Source of the DNA: Brevundimonas sp. UBA7664
GTDB lineage: Bacteria; Pseudomonadota; Alphaproteobacteria; Caulobacterales; Caulobacteraceae
DNA: 12,047 nucleotides
Reading direction: 5' to 3'
Assembly: GCF_002483305.1 (NCBI RefSeq)
Contig: NZ_DLHQ01000036.1
Span: 1 to 12,047 of the forward strand
The stretch's first letter is position 1. Each line of letters begins with the position of its first letter. The notes below the pieces were generated by a model, which was given only the letters and a program-made list of their open reading frames with translations, ran no database searches and was not told the origin of the DNA. Below are positions 5,790-12,038 of the stretch, piece after piece. Made by a program: the position numbers and the translations under genes.

Positions 5790-6539
5790 ATGCTGCCGAG
5801 GCTGCTCTTCCGCCCCATCCCGGCGAGACTCCTGTCGCTGTCGGCCTTCGCCGGCGTCCTGTCGGTCGCGGCCGGGGTGACGGCGTCGCACGCCCAGTCC
5901 TTCAACGAGATGGCGTCCGAGGCGTCCGCGCAGCAGTTCTATGCCGATGTCCAGGACCGGATCAGCGCATCGACCCACGACGGACCGACCTATTATTTCT
6001 CCCAGCGCTACGAGATGACGCCCGAACTCGAGGCGGCGCTCGAGCAGCAGCGTGAGGACGATGAGACGGTCGCCAGGCTGCGGGCCGATCCCGTGCTCAT
6101 GCGCTACTATGCGGGCTTCTGGGACCACTATCAGGCGCGCGACGACGCGGCGCCGGGCGAGTTCTGCGCCGCGACCTACGTCAATCTGGACGGGTCGATC
6201 ACCCTGACCGGAAGCGACCGGCGCTGGGACGGCGGGCTGCTGGTGTTCATCGGCAAGGACATTCCCCAACCCGAAGCCTTTCGGGAAATCACCGCGACCC
6301 TGACGCAGGATGACGGGCGGCCGGCGACGGTCCGGATCTACAACCTGCCCGCCCGCCCGGAGATGGCGGGACACGGCACGCTGATCTTCGCCGTCCCGAG
6401 CATGGCCGACGCGCTTGCCGGCATGGAGGACGATCAGGCGTTCGCCGTCTCGATCGAGGGCGAGGAGGTGTTCCGCATGGCCTGGAAGGACGGCCGGGAG
6501 GCCCGCAACGCGCTGCGCCGCTGCGTTCGCCAGCGGTAG
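5790..6539 (+). CDS. Exported protein of unknown function
   Basis: A 249-residue protein. ATG 5790 is chosen because it follows AAAAGG (5774-5779, 10-bp spacer) and opens a clear signal peptide. That peptide has Arg at 4, 8 and 13, a hydrophobic core LLSLSAFAGVLSVAAGV, and cleavage near SHA-Q (residue 35-36). Reading upstream in the same frame gives implausible Arg/Pro-rich sequence. The mature protein has an acidic helical N-terminal part (FNEMASEASAQQFYADVQDR, and ELEAALEQQREDDETVARLR). A beta-rich second half follows (EFCAATYVNLDGSITLTGSD, LLVFIGKDIPQ, GTLIFAVPSM, FAVSIEGEEVFRMAW). Cys126 and a second Cys near the C-terminus (RRCVRQR) could pair in the periplasm. No family was recognised. 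Confidence 0.8.
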   Translation: MLPRLLFRPIPARLLSLSAFAGVLSVAAGVTASHAQSFNEMASEASAQQFYADVQDRISASTHDGPTYYFSQRYEMTPELEAALEQQREDDETVARLRADPVLMRYYAGFWDHYQARDDAAPGEFCAATYVNLDGSITLTGSDRRWDGGLLVFIGKDIPQPEAFREITATLTQDDGRPATVRIYNLPARPEMAGHGTLIFAVPSMADALAGMEDDQAFAVSIEGEEVFRMAWKDGREARNALRRCVRQR

Positions 6540-6645
6540 GCGGCGCGCGAAACCGGACCGGCGCGGGTCCTCCAGGACCGCCGTTCGGCCAATGGACTTC
6601 CCGCGCGGGGCGCGGCATCCTCGCACGATCGCCGAGGAGGGTGTG

Positions 6646-7176
6646 ATGTTCAACCTGGGCTATCTGAAGCGCCGTCTGGGCCAATACGCCGCCCTGTGGG
6701 TCGGCGGCTTTCTGGCGGGCGGATCTGCGATCCTGATCGGGCTATTGTTCGCCGACCTGATGACGGCGGTGGATGGGGTGCTGCCGGTGATGCTGGGCGC
6801 GCTGGCGCTGGCGCTGGGGGCCGGGACGGTGCTGACCCTGGTGTCGGGCGAGACCCTGGGGACCAAGCTGGCGGTGCTGGTGCTGGCGGTGGCGCTGGTG
6901 CTGCCGCTGTTGTGGGCGCCGGTGTCGGCGGCGGTGGCGATCGCCTTCTTCGCCGACCGCTCGATCGAATATTCGGAAACCTATGCCGCCTTCCAGATCG
7001 GGGTGTCGCGGGTGCTGTTCCCGATCGGCCAGGCGCTGGGGCAGGGGGATCTGTTCGGCTGGGTGTGGACGGCGTTCCAGTGGGTGTCGACCGTGGTCGG
7101 CTTCTTCTCGGCCGTGGCCAAGGTGTGGCCGGCGATCCGGCGGCTGCTGGGGCCCGAGCCGCCGGTCGAGGCCTGA
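6646..7176 (+). CDS. Multi-pass inner-membrane protein of unknown function
   Basis: A 176-residue hydrophobic protein with an excellent ribosome site (AGGAGG, 6635-6640, 5 bp before ATG 6646). About four membrane segments can be read: 14-36 (YAALWVGGFLAGGSAILIGL), 45-66 (VLPVMLGALALALGAGTVLT), 74-101 (KLAVLVLAVALVLPLLWAPV) and about 138-157 (GWVWTAFQWVSTVVGFFSAV). A more polar stretch of about 103-135 (ADRSIEYSETYAAFQIGVSR) lies between the third and fourth. The N-terminus has positive charges (LKRR) and the tail ends RRLLGPEPPVEA. No transporter motif or family signature was recognised. It begins 106 bp after the previous gene and the next gene follows after 38 bp, so 6646-7538 may be a two-gene operon. 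Confidence 0.8.
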   Translation: MFNLGYLKRRLGQYAALWVGGFLAGGSAILIGLLFADLMTAVDGVLPVMLGALALALGAGTVLTLVSGETLGTKLAVLVLAVALVLPLLWAPVSAAVAIAFFADRSIEYSETYAAFQIGVSRVLFPIGQALGQGDLFGWVWTAFQWVSTVVGFFSAVAKVWPAIRRLLGPEPPVEA

Positions 7177-7214
7177 GGCTTGCGGCGGCCGCGCCGGCGG
7201 GGCAGGATTCGACC

Positions 7215-7538
7215 ATGACCCGCCCAACCGCGCCCGGCGAACGCTATCCGTCGTTCGAAGCCTTCTATCCCTACTATATCCACGAGCACGCCAACCGGAC
7301 GTGCCGGCGGATCCATGTGGTGGGGTCGGCGCTGGTGCTGGTGGTGCTGGCGACGGCGATCGTGACGCGGAGCCCGTGGTGGCTGCTGGCCATGCCGCTG
7401 GTCGGCTACGGCTTCGCCTGGGTCGGGCATTTCTTCTTCGAGAAGAACCGGCCGGCGACCTTCCAGTATCCGCTGTGGAGCCTGATGGGCGACTGGCGGA
7501 TGTTCTGGGAAACGGTCAGCGGCAAGCGGAAATTCTAG
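7215..7538 (+). CDS. DUF962 / Mpo1-like membrane protein
   Basis: A 107-residue protein with the DUF962 (YGL010w/Mpo1-like) layout. It has an N-terminal FEAFYPYYIHEHANRTCRRI motif with conserved His23, His25, Asn27 and His34. One or two membrane segments follow (about 35-76: VVGSALVLVVLATAIVTRSP, WWLLAMPLVGYGFAWVG). The second signature is GHFFFEKNRPATFQYPLWSL with His72 and Glu76. In yeast, Mpo1 is an Fe(II)-dependent dioxygenase acting in alpha-oxidation of 2-hydroxy fatty acids from phytosphingosine. Whether bacterial members share the reaction is not settled, but the His residues are retained. AGGA (7204-7207) is 7 bp before the ATG. The stop TAG overlaps the stop of the convergent 3D-domain gene. 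Confidence 0.85.
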   Translation: MTRPTAPGERYPSFEAFYPYYIHEHANRTCRRIHVVGSALVLVVLATAIVTRSPWWLLAMPLVGYGFAWVGHFFFEKNRPATFQYPLWSLMGDWRMFWETVSGKRKF

Positions 7539-8173
7539 CGCGAGCCCGCGCTGGTGGTGCCCAGGGCCGCGATCTGGGTCGTCTGGCTGGGCAGGGCGTC
7601 CCACGACGGGGGGCAGCCTTCGAAGCGGCCGGCGTCGACGAGGGTCAGGCGGCGCTGGTTGAAGCGCATGGCCGGGGACATCGAGCCGCGGCCGTGGCCG
7701 GTGTAGAGGTCGATCTTCTGGCCCTTGATCGCGCCGCCGGTGTCGGAGGCGTACCAGTAGCCGTCATGGATCGCGCCGTCGGGCATCCGCATGCCGACCG
7801 TCTCGGGGATGAACAGGCGGGTGCGGCGCGGGATGTAGCGCGGGTCCGTGGCGATGGTGCGCATGGCGATCGGCCGGCAGCCCAGGCTGTCGTTGCCCGT
7901 CGCCCCGCCGCCGCCCGCATGGTAGAGATTGATGCGCGCGGTCCAGTCCGCGCCCTCGTCCATCAGGGCCTGCTGTTCGGGGGTCAGCGCGAGCGCGCCG
8001 CTGTCGGAACCTTCGTCGGCGCCCGGGGTTGATTCAGCGCCCAGACCCGAAGCCAGGGCGGCTTCGTAGGACACGGGATCTGCCGTGACGCCCGCCTCGG
8101 CGGGGAAGGCCATCGCCCAGATAAGGGCGAGCGCAGCGGCGGCGCCGAGCATGAGGCAGACTCGCGGAATCAC
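7535..8173 (-). CDS. Exported 3D (three-Asp) domain protein, putative cell-wall-active
   Basis: This protein carries a C-terminal 3D domain, the small double-psi barrel also found in MltA-type lytic transglycosylases and resuscitation-type factors. The domain reads ATDPRYIPRRTRLFIPE, then HDGYWYASDTGGAIKGQKID, with Asp residues at about 110, 137, 144 and 155. From GTG 8171-8173 it is 212 residues, with a signal peptide (VIPRVCLMLGAAAALALIWA, cleavage near AEA, residue 27). ATG 8150-8152, seven codons later, is an equally possible start. Neither has a strong ribosome site, and sequence further upstream in frame is not protein-like. Mature Cys residues at about 99 and 187 could pair. A role in peptidoglycan cleavage or remodelling is inferred. 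No other lytic domain is present. Confidence 0.85.
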   Translation of the reverse strand: MIPRVCLMLGAAAALALIWAMAFPAEAGVTADPVSYEAALASGLGAESTPGADEGSDSGALALTPEQQALMDEGADWTARINLYHAGGGGATGNDSLGCRPIAMRTIATDPRYIPRRTRLFIPETVGMRMPDGAIHDGYWYASDTGGAIKGQKIDLYTGHGRGSMSPAMRFNQRRLTLVDAGRFEGCPPSWDALPSQTTQIAALGTTSAGSR

Positions 8174-8370
8174 CGGCCCTGACGCGTCCGGCGACGGGCT
8201 TGTCGTTCCGGAATGCGGCGAAAAACAGTCAATCGGGGCATGGTGCGACCACCTGTCCGCCTTTGCGGTGGATAAGCGGGGCTTGTGATGGTTAAGCGGA
8301 ATCTCGTTTGGCCAACGCCGCGAAACCTGTAAGCAGTATTGGCAGATCAGAAACACTTTGCTGGCGCGAA

Positions 8371-8970
8371 ATGCTTACTGTCCATGGTGATATTCGTTCC
8401 GGCAACTGTTTGAAGGTCAAGTGGTTGCTCGACCGGCTCGGGCGTGATTATCGCTGGGTCGAGACCGATGTCATGTCCGGCGCGACCCGAAGCCCGGACT
8501 TTCTGGCGCGGAATCCGGCCGGCCAGGTCCCCGCGGTGATGCTGGAGGACGGGCGGGGGCTGGCCCAGTCCAATGCGATCCTGCTGTATTTCGGCGAGGG
8601 GACGGCCTTCGTCCCGGTCGATCCGTATGACCGGGCCCGGATGTACGAGTGGCTGTTCTGGGAACAGTACAGCCATGAGCCGTACATCGCCGTGGTCCGG
8701 TTCCAGCGGCTGCTGGCCGGCAAGCGCGCGGACGAGATCGAGCCCCGGCTGATCGAGCGCGGCCACGCGGCGCTGGCGCGGATGGAGGCGGCGCTGGCGG
8801 GGGCGGACTGGCTGGTCGGGGCGGGGCCGACGCTCGCCGACCTGGCGCTGGTCGCCTACACGCGCGTGGCGCATGAGGGGGATTTCGACCTGGCCGGCTA
8901 TCCGGCCGTCCGGGCGTGGGTGGCGCGGGTGGAGGGCGCGTTCGGGATCCAGTCCTCCCCCGGAGCTTAG
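8371..8970 (+). CDS. Glutathione S-transferase family protein
   Basis: A 199-residue cytosolic GST. The thioredoxin-fold N-terminal domain (about 1-75) starts MLTVHGDIRSGNCLKVKWLL with a Ser/Asn/Cys active-site region (S10-G-N-C13). It has the cis-Pro motif QVPAVM (Pro54) and the glutathione-contacting QSNAILLYF (Gln66-Ser67). The helical C-terminal domain (about 85-190) holds the N-capping box GPTLADLALVAYT (Thr154, Asp157) that is conserved in GST folding. Length is typical. ATG 8371 is preferred because the GST fold begins exactly there. An in-frame ATG at 8308 would add 21 non-GST residues. No strong ribosome site is visible at either. Substrate is unknown. The 197-bp gap upstream, shared with the divergent 3D gene, shows no firm promoter. 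Confidence 0.93.
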   Translation: MLTVHGDIRSGNCLKVKWLLDRLGRDYRWVETDVMSGATRSPDFLARNPAGQVPAVMLEDGRGLAQSNAILLYFGEGTAFVPVDPYDRARMYEWLFWEQYSHEPYIAVVRFQRLLAGKRADEIEPRLIERGHAALARMEAALAGADWLVGAGPTLADLALVAYTRVAHEGDFDLAGYPAVRAWVARVEGAFGIQSSPGA

Positions 8971-8975
8971 CGACA

Positions 8976-9087
8976 GGGGGAGGGGGACCGCCGGAACGGC
9001 GGTGGAGGGGGTCGGCCCCGGGCGCCGGCGGTTGCCGCAGGCCCCTCCACCATCCTACGGATGGTCCCCCTCCCCCGATGGGGGAGG
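8976..9087. repeat. Composite intergenic inverted repeat with nested hairpins (REP-like)
   Basis: Outer arms are a perfect 14-bp inverted repeat (8976-8989 with 9063-9076; GGGGGAGGGGGACC). Inner arms are a perfect 10-bp pair (9001-9010 with 9042-9051; GGTGGAGGGG). Each half also folds alone: 8987-8993 pairs with 8997-9003 around GAA, and 9049-9055 pairs with 9059-9065 around TAC. A further 8-bp stem (9069-9076 with 9080-9087 around GAT) abuts the ribosome site of the next gene. This resembles dispersed CCCTCC-type intergenic repeats common in this group. It sits between the GST stop and the IYD-like start and may end one transcript or tune the next. Confidence 0.75.
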
Positions 9088-9100
9088 AATGGAGCCCCTC

Positions 9101-9775
9101 ATGCGCGACCATCCCTGCCAGCCCCTGACCGGCTACGGCCCCATGGACGACGCCGAGCGGATCGCGCGCGCGACGGCCTTCCGCGCCCTGATGGCCGGAC
9201 GGCGGACGGTGCGGGACTTTTCGGACCAGGCCGTGCCGCGGGCGGTGGTCGAACAGGCGATCCTGACCGCCGGCTCGGCGCCCTCGGGAGCCAACCACCA
9301 GCCGTGGTTCTTCAGCGTCATCGAGAGCGCCGGGGCGCGGTCCCGCATCCGCGAAGCCGCCGAGGCCGAGGAGCGGGAGTTCTATGCGACCAAGGCCCCG
9401 CAGGAGTGGCTGGATGCGCTGGCGCCGCTGGGCACCGATCCGGACAAGGGGTTTCTGGAGACGGCGCCCGTGCTGATCGCCGTCTTCGGTCAGAAGCGCG
9501 GCGGGCCCAATCCCGGCGACGACCGCAAGAACTACTATGTGCCGGAGAGCGTCGGCATCGCCACCGGCCTGCTGATCGCGGCCCTGCATTCGGCGGGGCT
9601 GGCGACCCTGACGCACACGCCGGCGCCGATGACCTTCCTGGCCGACATCTGTGGACGGCCGGCCTCGGAGAAGCCCTTCCTGCTGCTGGTGGCAGGCCTT
9701 CCGGCGGCGGAGGCGACCGTGCCGACCGCGGCGCTGAACAAGAAGCCGCTCGGCGGGATTGCGGCGTGGATCTAG
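9101..9775 (+). CDS. Nitroreductase-fold flavoprotein of the iodotyrosine deiodinase (IYD) type
   Basis: A 224-residue FMN-dependent enzyme. The phosphate/FMN contacts are RRTVRDFS (34-41) and AGSAPSGANHQPWFF (57-71). The segment ESVGIATGLLIAALHSAGLA then TLTHTP (149-174) matches IYD better than classical nitroreductases, as does the ending GRPASEKPFLLLVAGLPAAE then ATVP...KKPL. The Thr in THTP fits the flavin N5 contact. The lid residues that bind the halotyrosine zwitterion in human IYD (Glu157, Tyr161, Lys182) line up with Glu91, Tyr95 and Lys116, with identical spacing. Reductive removal of halogen from halotyrosines or halophenols is the likely activity, which is inference. Start 9101 follows GGAG (9091-9094, 6-bp spacer). 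ATG 9089 is in frame but too close to GGGGGAGG. There is no membrane anchor, as in bacterial homologues. Confidence 0.88.
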   Translation: MRDHPCQPLTGYGPMDDAERIARATAFRALMAGRRTVRDFSDQAVPRAVVEQAILTAGSAPSGANHQPWFFSVIESAGARSRIREAAEAEEREFYATKAPQEWLDALAPLGTDPDKGFLETAPVLIAVFGQKRGGPNPGDDRKNYYVPESVGIATGLLIAALHSAGLATLTHTPAPMTFLADICGRPASEKPFLLLVAGLPAAEATVPTAALNKKPLGGIAAWI

Positions 9776-9827
9776 GGGCGGGCGGGGGACGAAACGGGCG
9801 GGCCGGGCGCCTGGACAGGCAGAGTTG

Positions 9828-9877
9828 GGTCTGCTTTCGGAACGGCTGTCAGGGACCGCTTTCGACCCATTACGGAC
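9828..9877 (+). repeat. 50-bp repeat, copy 1
   Basis: This copy runs from GGTCTGCTTTC to CATTACGGAC. It shares the GCTTTCGACCCATT core and the exact 50-bp length with the other four copies. The closing hexamer is ACGGAC instead of GCGGAC, and the internal box is GACCGC, so its stem is weaker. It lies in the 185-bp gap between the convergent IYD-like gene and the minus-strand gene ending at 9961, 52 bp after the IYD stop. Confidence 0.8.
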
Positions 9878-9929
9878 TCTAAGCGACGCGGCTTGTGGGA
9901 GGACTGTGGCGACGAGTTTCAAGGACCCG

Positions 9930-9960
9930 CCGCAATCTGCTCTATCTTCGTGGATTGCGG
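9930..9960 (-). terminator. Hairpin directly after the stop of the 9961-10590 gene
   Basis: CCGCAATC (9930-9937) pairs perfectly with GATTGCGG (9953-9960) across a 15-base loop, starting at the base next to the TAA stop of the minus-strand gene. The loop is long and no T-run follows, so this is a candidate terminator or 3' protective stem only. Confidence 0.4.
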
Positions 9961-10590
9961 TTATGGTTCGGCTGAGCGCAGCGCGGCATGAGAAAACTGC
10001 TCAACGTCGGTTACCTGCTCGTCGATATCCGACAGTGTCGATTCCCGGGACCGTGCAATAGCCAGGTCGCGCTCGGACTTGTCGGAGACGACGAAAAAGC
10101 CGGCGGCACCCAGCTGACCTTCCAGCGGCGTGCCCAGCGATGGCGCGCGAGCGAAGTTTCCGATGTAGGTGGCTTGCCCAGGCCGGATGGTGAACGGCAT
10201 CGAGAAGCGGGTGCCGGATGACCAAGACGTGCCCATCCCGGCCACCGTCCCACCGAACCCGAAGTCGAAAACTTCATACTGGCCAGCCGGCAACCGGACC
10301 ACAAAGACCTTCCCAGTCTCGCGGCCCGCAAAGTCTGGGTTGGCCATCTGGGCCCTGAAAATGCCGACGCATCGGCATTCGATCGATCGGACCCGTTCCG
10401 GGACCGGCTCTCCACTGAAGGAAGCCGTCTGGCGGTACTGGAACGAGAAGTTCATCGCGATCCGGATTGTGCTCACCGAATAGACCAGCAAACCCTCATC
10501 GGCCGCCGTAGCCGGTTGCTGAGCTTGGGGGGCGGAGGCCAGAAACAGGGAGGCAAACACGGCTCCCAACACTGCGATTAGCCTGTTCAT
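9961..10590 (-). CDS. Exported beta-rich protein of unknown function (DUF2846-like pattern)
   Basis: A 209-residue exported protein. ATG 10588-10590 opens a signal peptide (MNRLIAVLGAVFASLFLASA then PQAQ|Q, about residue 24) and follows a GGGGG purine run a few bases upstream. Longer readings of the frame give Arg-rich non-protein sequence overlapping a repeat copy. The mature part is beta-rich with two hallmark strands: VFVVRLPAGQYEVFDFGFGG (95-114) and FTIRPGQATYIGNF (133-146). This L-PxGxY ... PGxxxYIGxF pattern occurs in DUF2846-like secreted proteins, an analogy from memory and not a search. Cys72 and Cys74 (IECRC) are the only mature cysteines. The C-terminal 40 residues are charged and helical. 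It carries no lipobox. Function is unknown. Confidence 0.8.
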   Translation of the reverse strand: MNRLIAVLGAVFASLFLASAPQAQQPATAADEGLLVYSVSTIRIAMNFSFQYRQTASFSGEPVPERVRSIECRCVGIFRAQMANPDFAGRETGKVFVVRLPAGQYEVFDFGFGGTVAGMGTSWSSGTRFSMPFTIRPGQATYIGNFARAPSLGTPLEGQLGAAGFFVVSDKSERDLAIARSRESTLSDIDEQVTDVEQFSHAALRSAEP

Positions 10591-10709
10591 TGACCCCCTG
10601 CCTGTCTGTGCATTGCCGCGAATGGCTAGCGTCGTCGAGAGTGGGCAGGCTAGCCTTCGGCCACGACGCGCGTCCAGCGAACGATCGACCGCGCGCTGCC
10701 TCCAAGATG

Positions 10710-10759
10710 GGTCTGCTCTCCAAGCTGGAGCCCACGTCAGCTTTCGACCCATAGCGGAC
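10710..10759 (+). repeat. 50-bp repeat, copy 2
   Basis: This copy runs from GGTCTGCTCTC to CATAGCGGAC. The left box is GTCTGC and the central box is degenerate (GTCAGC), while the right half GCTTTCGACCCATAGCGGAC is well kept. It ends 25 bp before ATG 10785. It lies in the 194-bp divergent gap 10591-10784, where no other promoter-like element was recognised. Confidence 0.8.
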
Positions 10760-10784
10760 TCCCGCCATCGCGGTATGATCAGGC

Positions 10785-11072
10785 ATGGCCCCGCACATGC
10801 TGAGATTTGAGATTTGGAAGGACCCCGCTTCCGATAGCCATCAAATGAGCCGGGTCACGCCCGACGGTGACAGCCTCCGGCAGGCGATCTCCCACGCTGC
10901 CGTCTTGGTTCACACCTTCGACGCGAGTTCTGATTTCGATGCATTTCAGAAGAACCACGACTGGCATGGATACGGCACGTGGAACGCTCCCGCCGGTCTC
11001 ACGGAACGAGCCTTCACCGAGGCCGAGGCCATCGCTCAGCGGGAATATCTCGCTGTTAGAAACATTGACTGA
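10785..11072 (+). CDS. Small hypothetical protein (95 aa)
   Basis: A soluble 95-residue protein without signal peptide or cysteine. It begins MAPHMLRFEIWKDPASDSHQ. A second in-frame ATG (10797) would give a 91-residue form starting MLRFEIWKD. No ribosome site decides between them and translation may be leaderless. The sequence is protein-like, with a FEIWKD strand, SLRQAISHAAVLVHTFDASS, and an aromatic patch DWHGYGTWNAP before a C-terminal helix LTERAFTEAEAIAQREYLAV. No family was recognised. It is bracketed by repeat copies: copy 2 ends 25 bp before its start and copy 3 begins 2 bp after its TGA. Confidence 0.7.
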   Translation: MAPHMLRFEIWKDPASDSHQMSRVTPDGDSLRQAISHAAVLVHTFDASSDFDAFQKNHDWHGYGTWNAPAGLTERAFTEAEAIAQREYLAVRNID

Positions 11073-11074
11073 CG

Positions 11075-11124
11075 CGTCCGCTTTCCACCCTCAGGCGACC
11101 GTCCGCTCCCGACCCGTTGCGGAC
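11075..11124 (+). repeat. 50-bp repeat, copy 3
   Basis: This copy runs from CGTCCGCTTTC to CGTTGCGGAC. The direct repeat inside the element is clear here: GTCCGCTTTC at 11076-11085 and GTCCGCTCCC at 11101-11110. GTCCGC (11101-11106) pairs with GCGGAC (11119-11124) as a 6-bp stem. The copy starts 2 bp after the stop of the 95-aa gene and ends 27 bp before the next ATG. Confidence 0.85.
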
Positions 11125-11151
11125 ATTGCCCGTCAGCATCATGCTTGCCGC

Positions 11152-11406
11152 ATGACCGATACGCCCGATCTCCGCGATGCTTGGCAGACCCGGTTCCATG
11201 ACGTGATCTGGAAGTTCGGCGAAGACCTCTCAGACCTCCACGGGGCCAACCCTTGGCCGGATCGTCCGCTGCTTTCGCAGGCGATCAACTACCTCATGAC
11301 GGAACTTTGGGATAAGGGCTTCAGCCAGTCCGAAATCCGCGAGGCTTTCAACGCCGCTGTCGCGGACATGCCCCGATATGCGGCGGGCGAGGAGCGTCGG
11401 CCTTAG
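11152..11406 (+). CDS. Small hypothetical protein (84 aa)
   Basis: An 84-residue, mostly helical cytosolic protein: MTDTPDLRDAWQTRFHDVIW, then FGEDLSDLHGANPWPDRPLL, then AINYLMTELWDKGFSQSEIR, ending GEERRP. It has no signal peptide, cysteine or membrane segment, and no family was recognised. The start is ATG 11152. Sequence further upstream in the same frame runs through repeat copy 3 and is not protein-like. No clear ribosome site is seen. Copy 3 of the 50-bp repeat lies 27 bp before the start. Copy 4 begins on the final base of the TAG stop codon, so gene and repeat are directly abutted. Confidence 0.7.
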   Translation: MTDTPDLRDAWQTRFHDVIWKFGEDLSDLHGANPWPDRPLLSQAINYLMTELWDKGFSQSEIREAFNAAVADMPRYAAGEERRP

Positions 11407-11455
11407 GTCCGCTTCCTGCGCTTGGACCGAAGGCTGTTCCCGACCCATTGCGGAC
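11406..11455 (+). repeat. 50-bp repeat, copy 4
   Basis: This copy runs from GGTCCGCTTCC to CATTGCGGAC. Its first G is the last base of the preceding TAG. The left box GTCCGC (11407-11412) can pair with the terminal GCGGAC (11450-11455), but the central box is changed to GGCTGT. It ends 28 bp before the next ATG. Confidence 0.85.
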
Positions 11456-11483
11456 CCAAGCGCATGCGGTCACACATTGCGGG

Positions 11484-11978
11484 ATGAAAGCTCCCGGTCT
11501 CGCCCTCGCGCTGTCCCTTCTCGCAAGCCATGCGGTGGCTCGCGAGTGCGACCTGTGGGACATCCGGCATGGGCGGGAGCTGCACGAGGCGCTGAGTCGT
11601 CGAGCTGTTGAGGTCGTAGATCGGGCGTCCGCCGAGGATGAAGACAGCGACGACGCGCTGTCGCGGCTTGTCCTGGCTCAAGCGGTCTTCAGTTTGGGGG
11701 TGGGCGATGTCGGAAGGCCTCTGCCCGAAGGTCCGGCCGGCGCTCGCGCGCTGGCCGCGACCATGCGAGCGAGCAGCTTTCGTTTCTATGGGTGGGACTA
11801 CATGAACATCCCCGTCGACGCATGTGCTCCGCAAAAGGTCACCGTAGAGTTCATCGATGACACCGGCGGCTACAGTTCGCCGGTCGAGTTTGCCTTCGAG
11901 GAAGGCCGACTGGTCTCGGCTCGTGGTTGGCAGCGGTCCTTTTCGACGGGTAGACTGCCGACCGAGCGACATCGATAG
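11484..11978 (+). CDS. Exported hypothetical protein (164 aa)
   Basis: A 164-residue protein with a short signal peptide (MKAPGLALALSLLASHAVAR, cleavage about residue 19-20). The mature part begins ECDLWDIRHGRELHEALSRR and has an acidic helical zone (VDRASAEDEDSDDALSRLVL). The beta-rich end reads SSFRFYGWDYMNIPVDACAP, VTVEFIDDTGGYSSPVEFAF, RGWQRSF. Cys22 and Cys114 could form a disulfide in the periplasm. ATG 11484 is chosen because the signal peptide begins there. An upstream in-frame ATG at 11448 lies inside repeat copy 4. No ribosome site is evident. No family was recognised. Repeat copy 4 ends 28 bp upstream and copy 5 begins 10 bp after the TAG. Confidence 0.75.
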   Translation: MKAPGLALALSLLASHAVARECDLWDIRHGRELHEALSRRAVEVVDRASAEDEDSDDALSRLVLAQAVFSLGVGDVGRPLPEGPAGARALAATMRASSFRFYGWDYMNIPVDACAPQKVTVEFIDDTGGYSSPVEFAFEEGRLVSARGWQRSFSTGRLPTERHR

Positions 11979-11988
11979 CTCCCTAGAA

Positions 11989-12038
11989 GGTCCGCTTTCC
12001 GCCCAAAGCCGACCGTCCGCTATCGACCCATAGCGGAC
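11989..12038 (+). repeat. 50-bp repeat, copy 5
   Basis: This is the best-preserved copy, from GGTCCGCTTTC to CATAGCGGAC. It contains two GTCCGCT boxes (11990-11996 and 12015-12021). The second forms an 8-bp stem GTCCGCTA/TAGCGGAC around TCGACCCA. It starts 10 bp after the stop of the 164-aa gene. The window ends 9 bp later, so the next gene is out of view. Confidence 0.85.

Noticed and set aside
8260..8300. DnaA-box-like TTATCCACC on the minus strand and a repeated GGWTAAGCGG
   Set aside because: A single box with one mismatch and a two-copy short repeat are not enough for an origin or a regulatory call.
9759..10061. Plus-strand open frame between the IYD-like gene and the 9961 gene
   Set aside because: It runs through repeat copy 1 and antisense into a gene with a signal peptide; no ribosome site or protein-like features.
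9828..12038. CRISPR array interpretation of the 50-bp repeats
   Set aside because: Spacing is 300-850 bp with coding sequence between copies, copies diverge in the middle, and no cas genes are present.
9828..12038. Canonical integron attC sites
   Set aside because: No GTTRRRY/RYYYAAC core pair at the repeat ends and no integrase in the window; only the layout is cassette-like.
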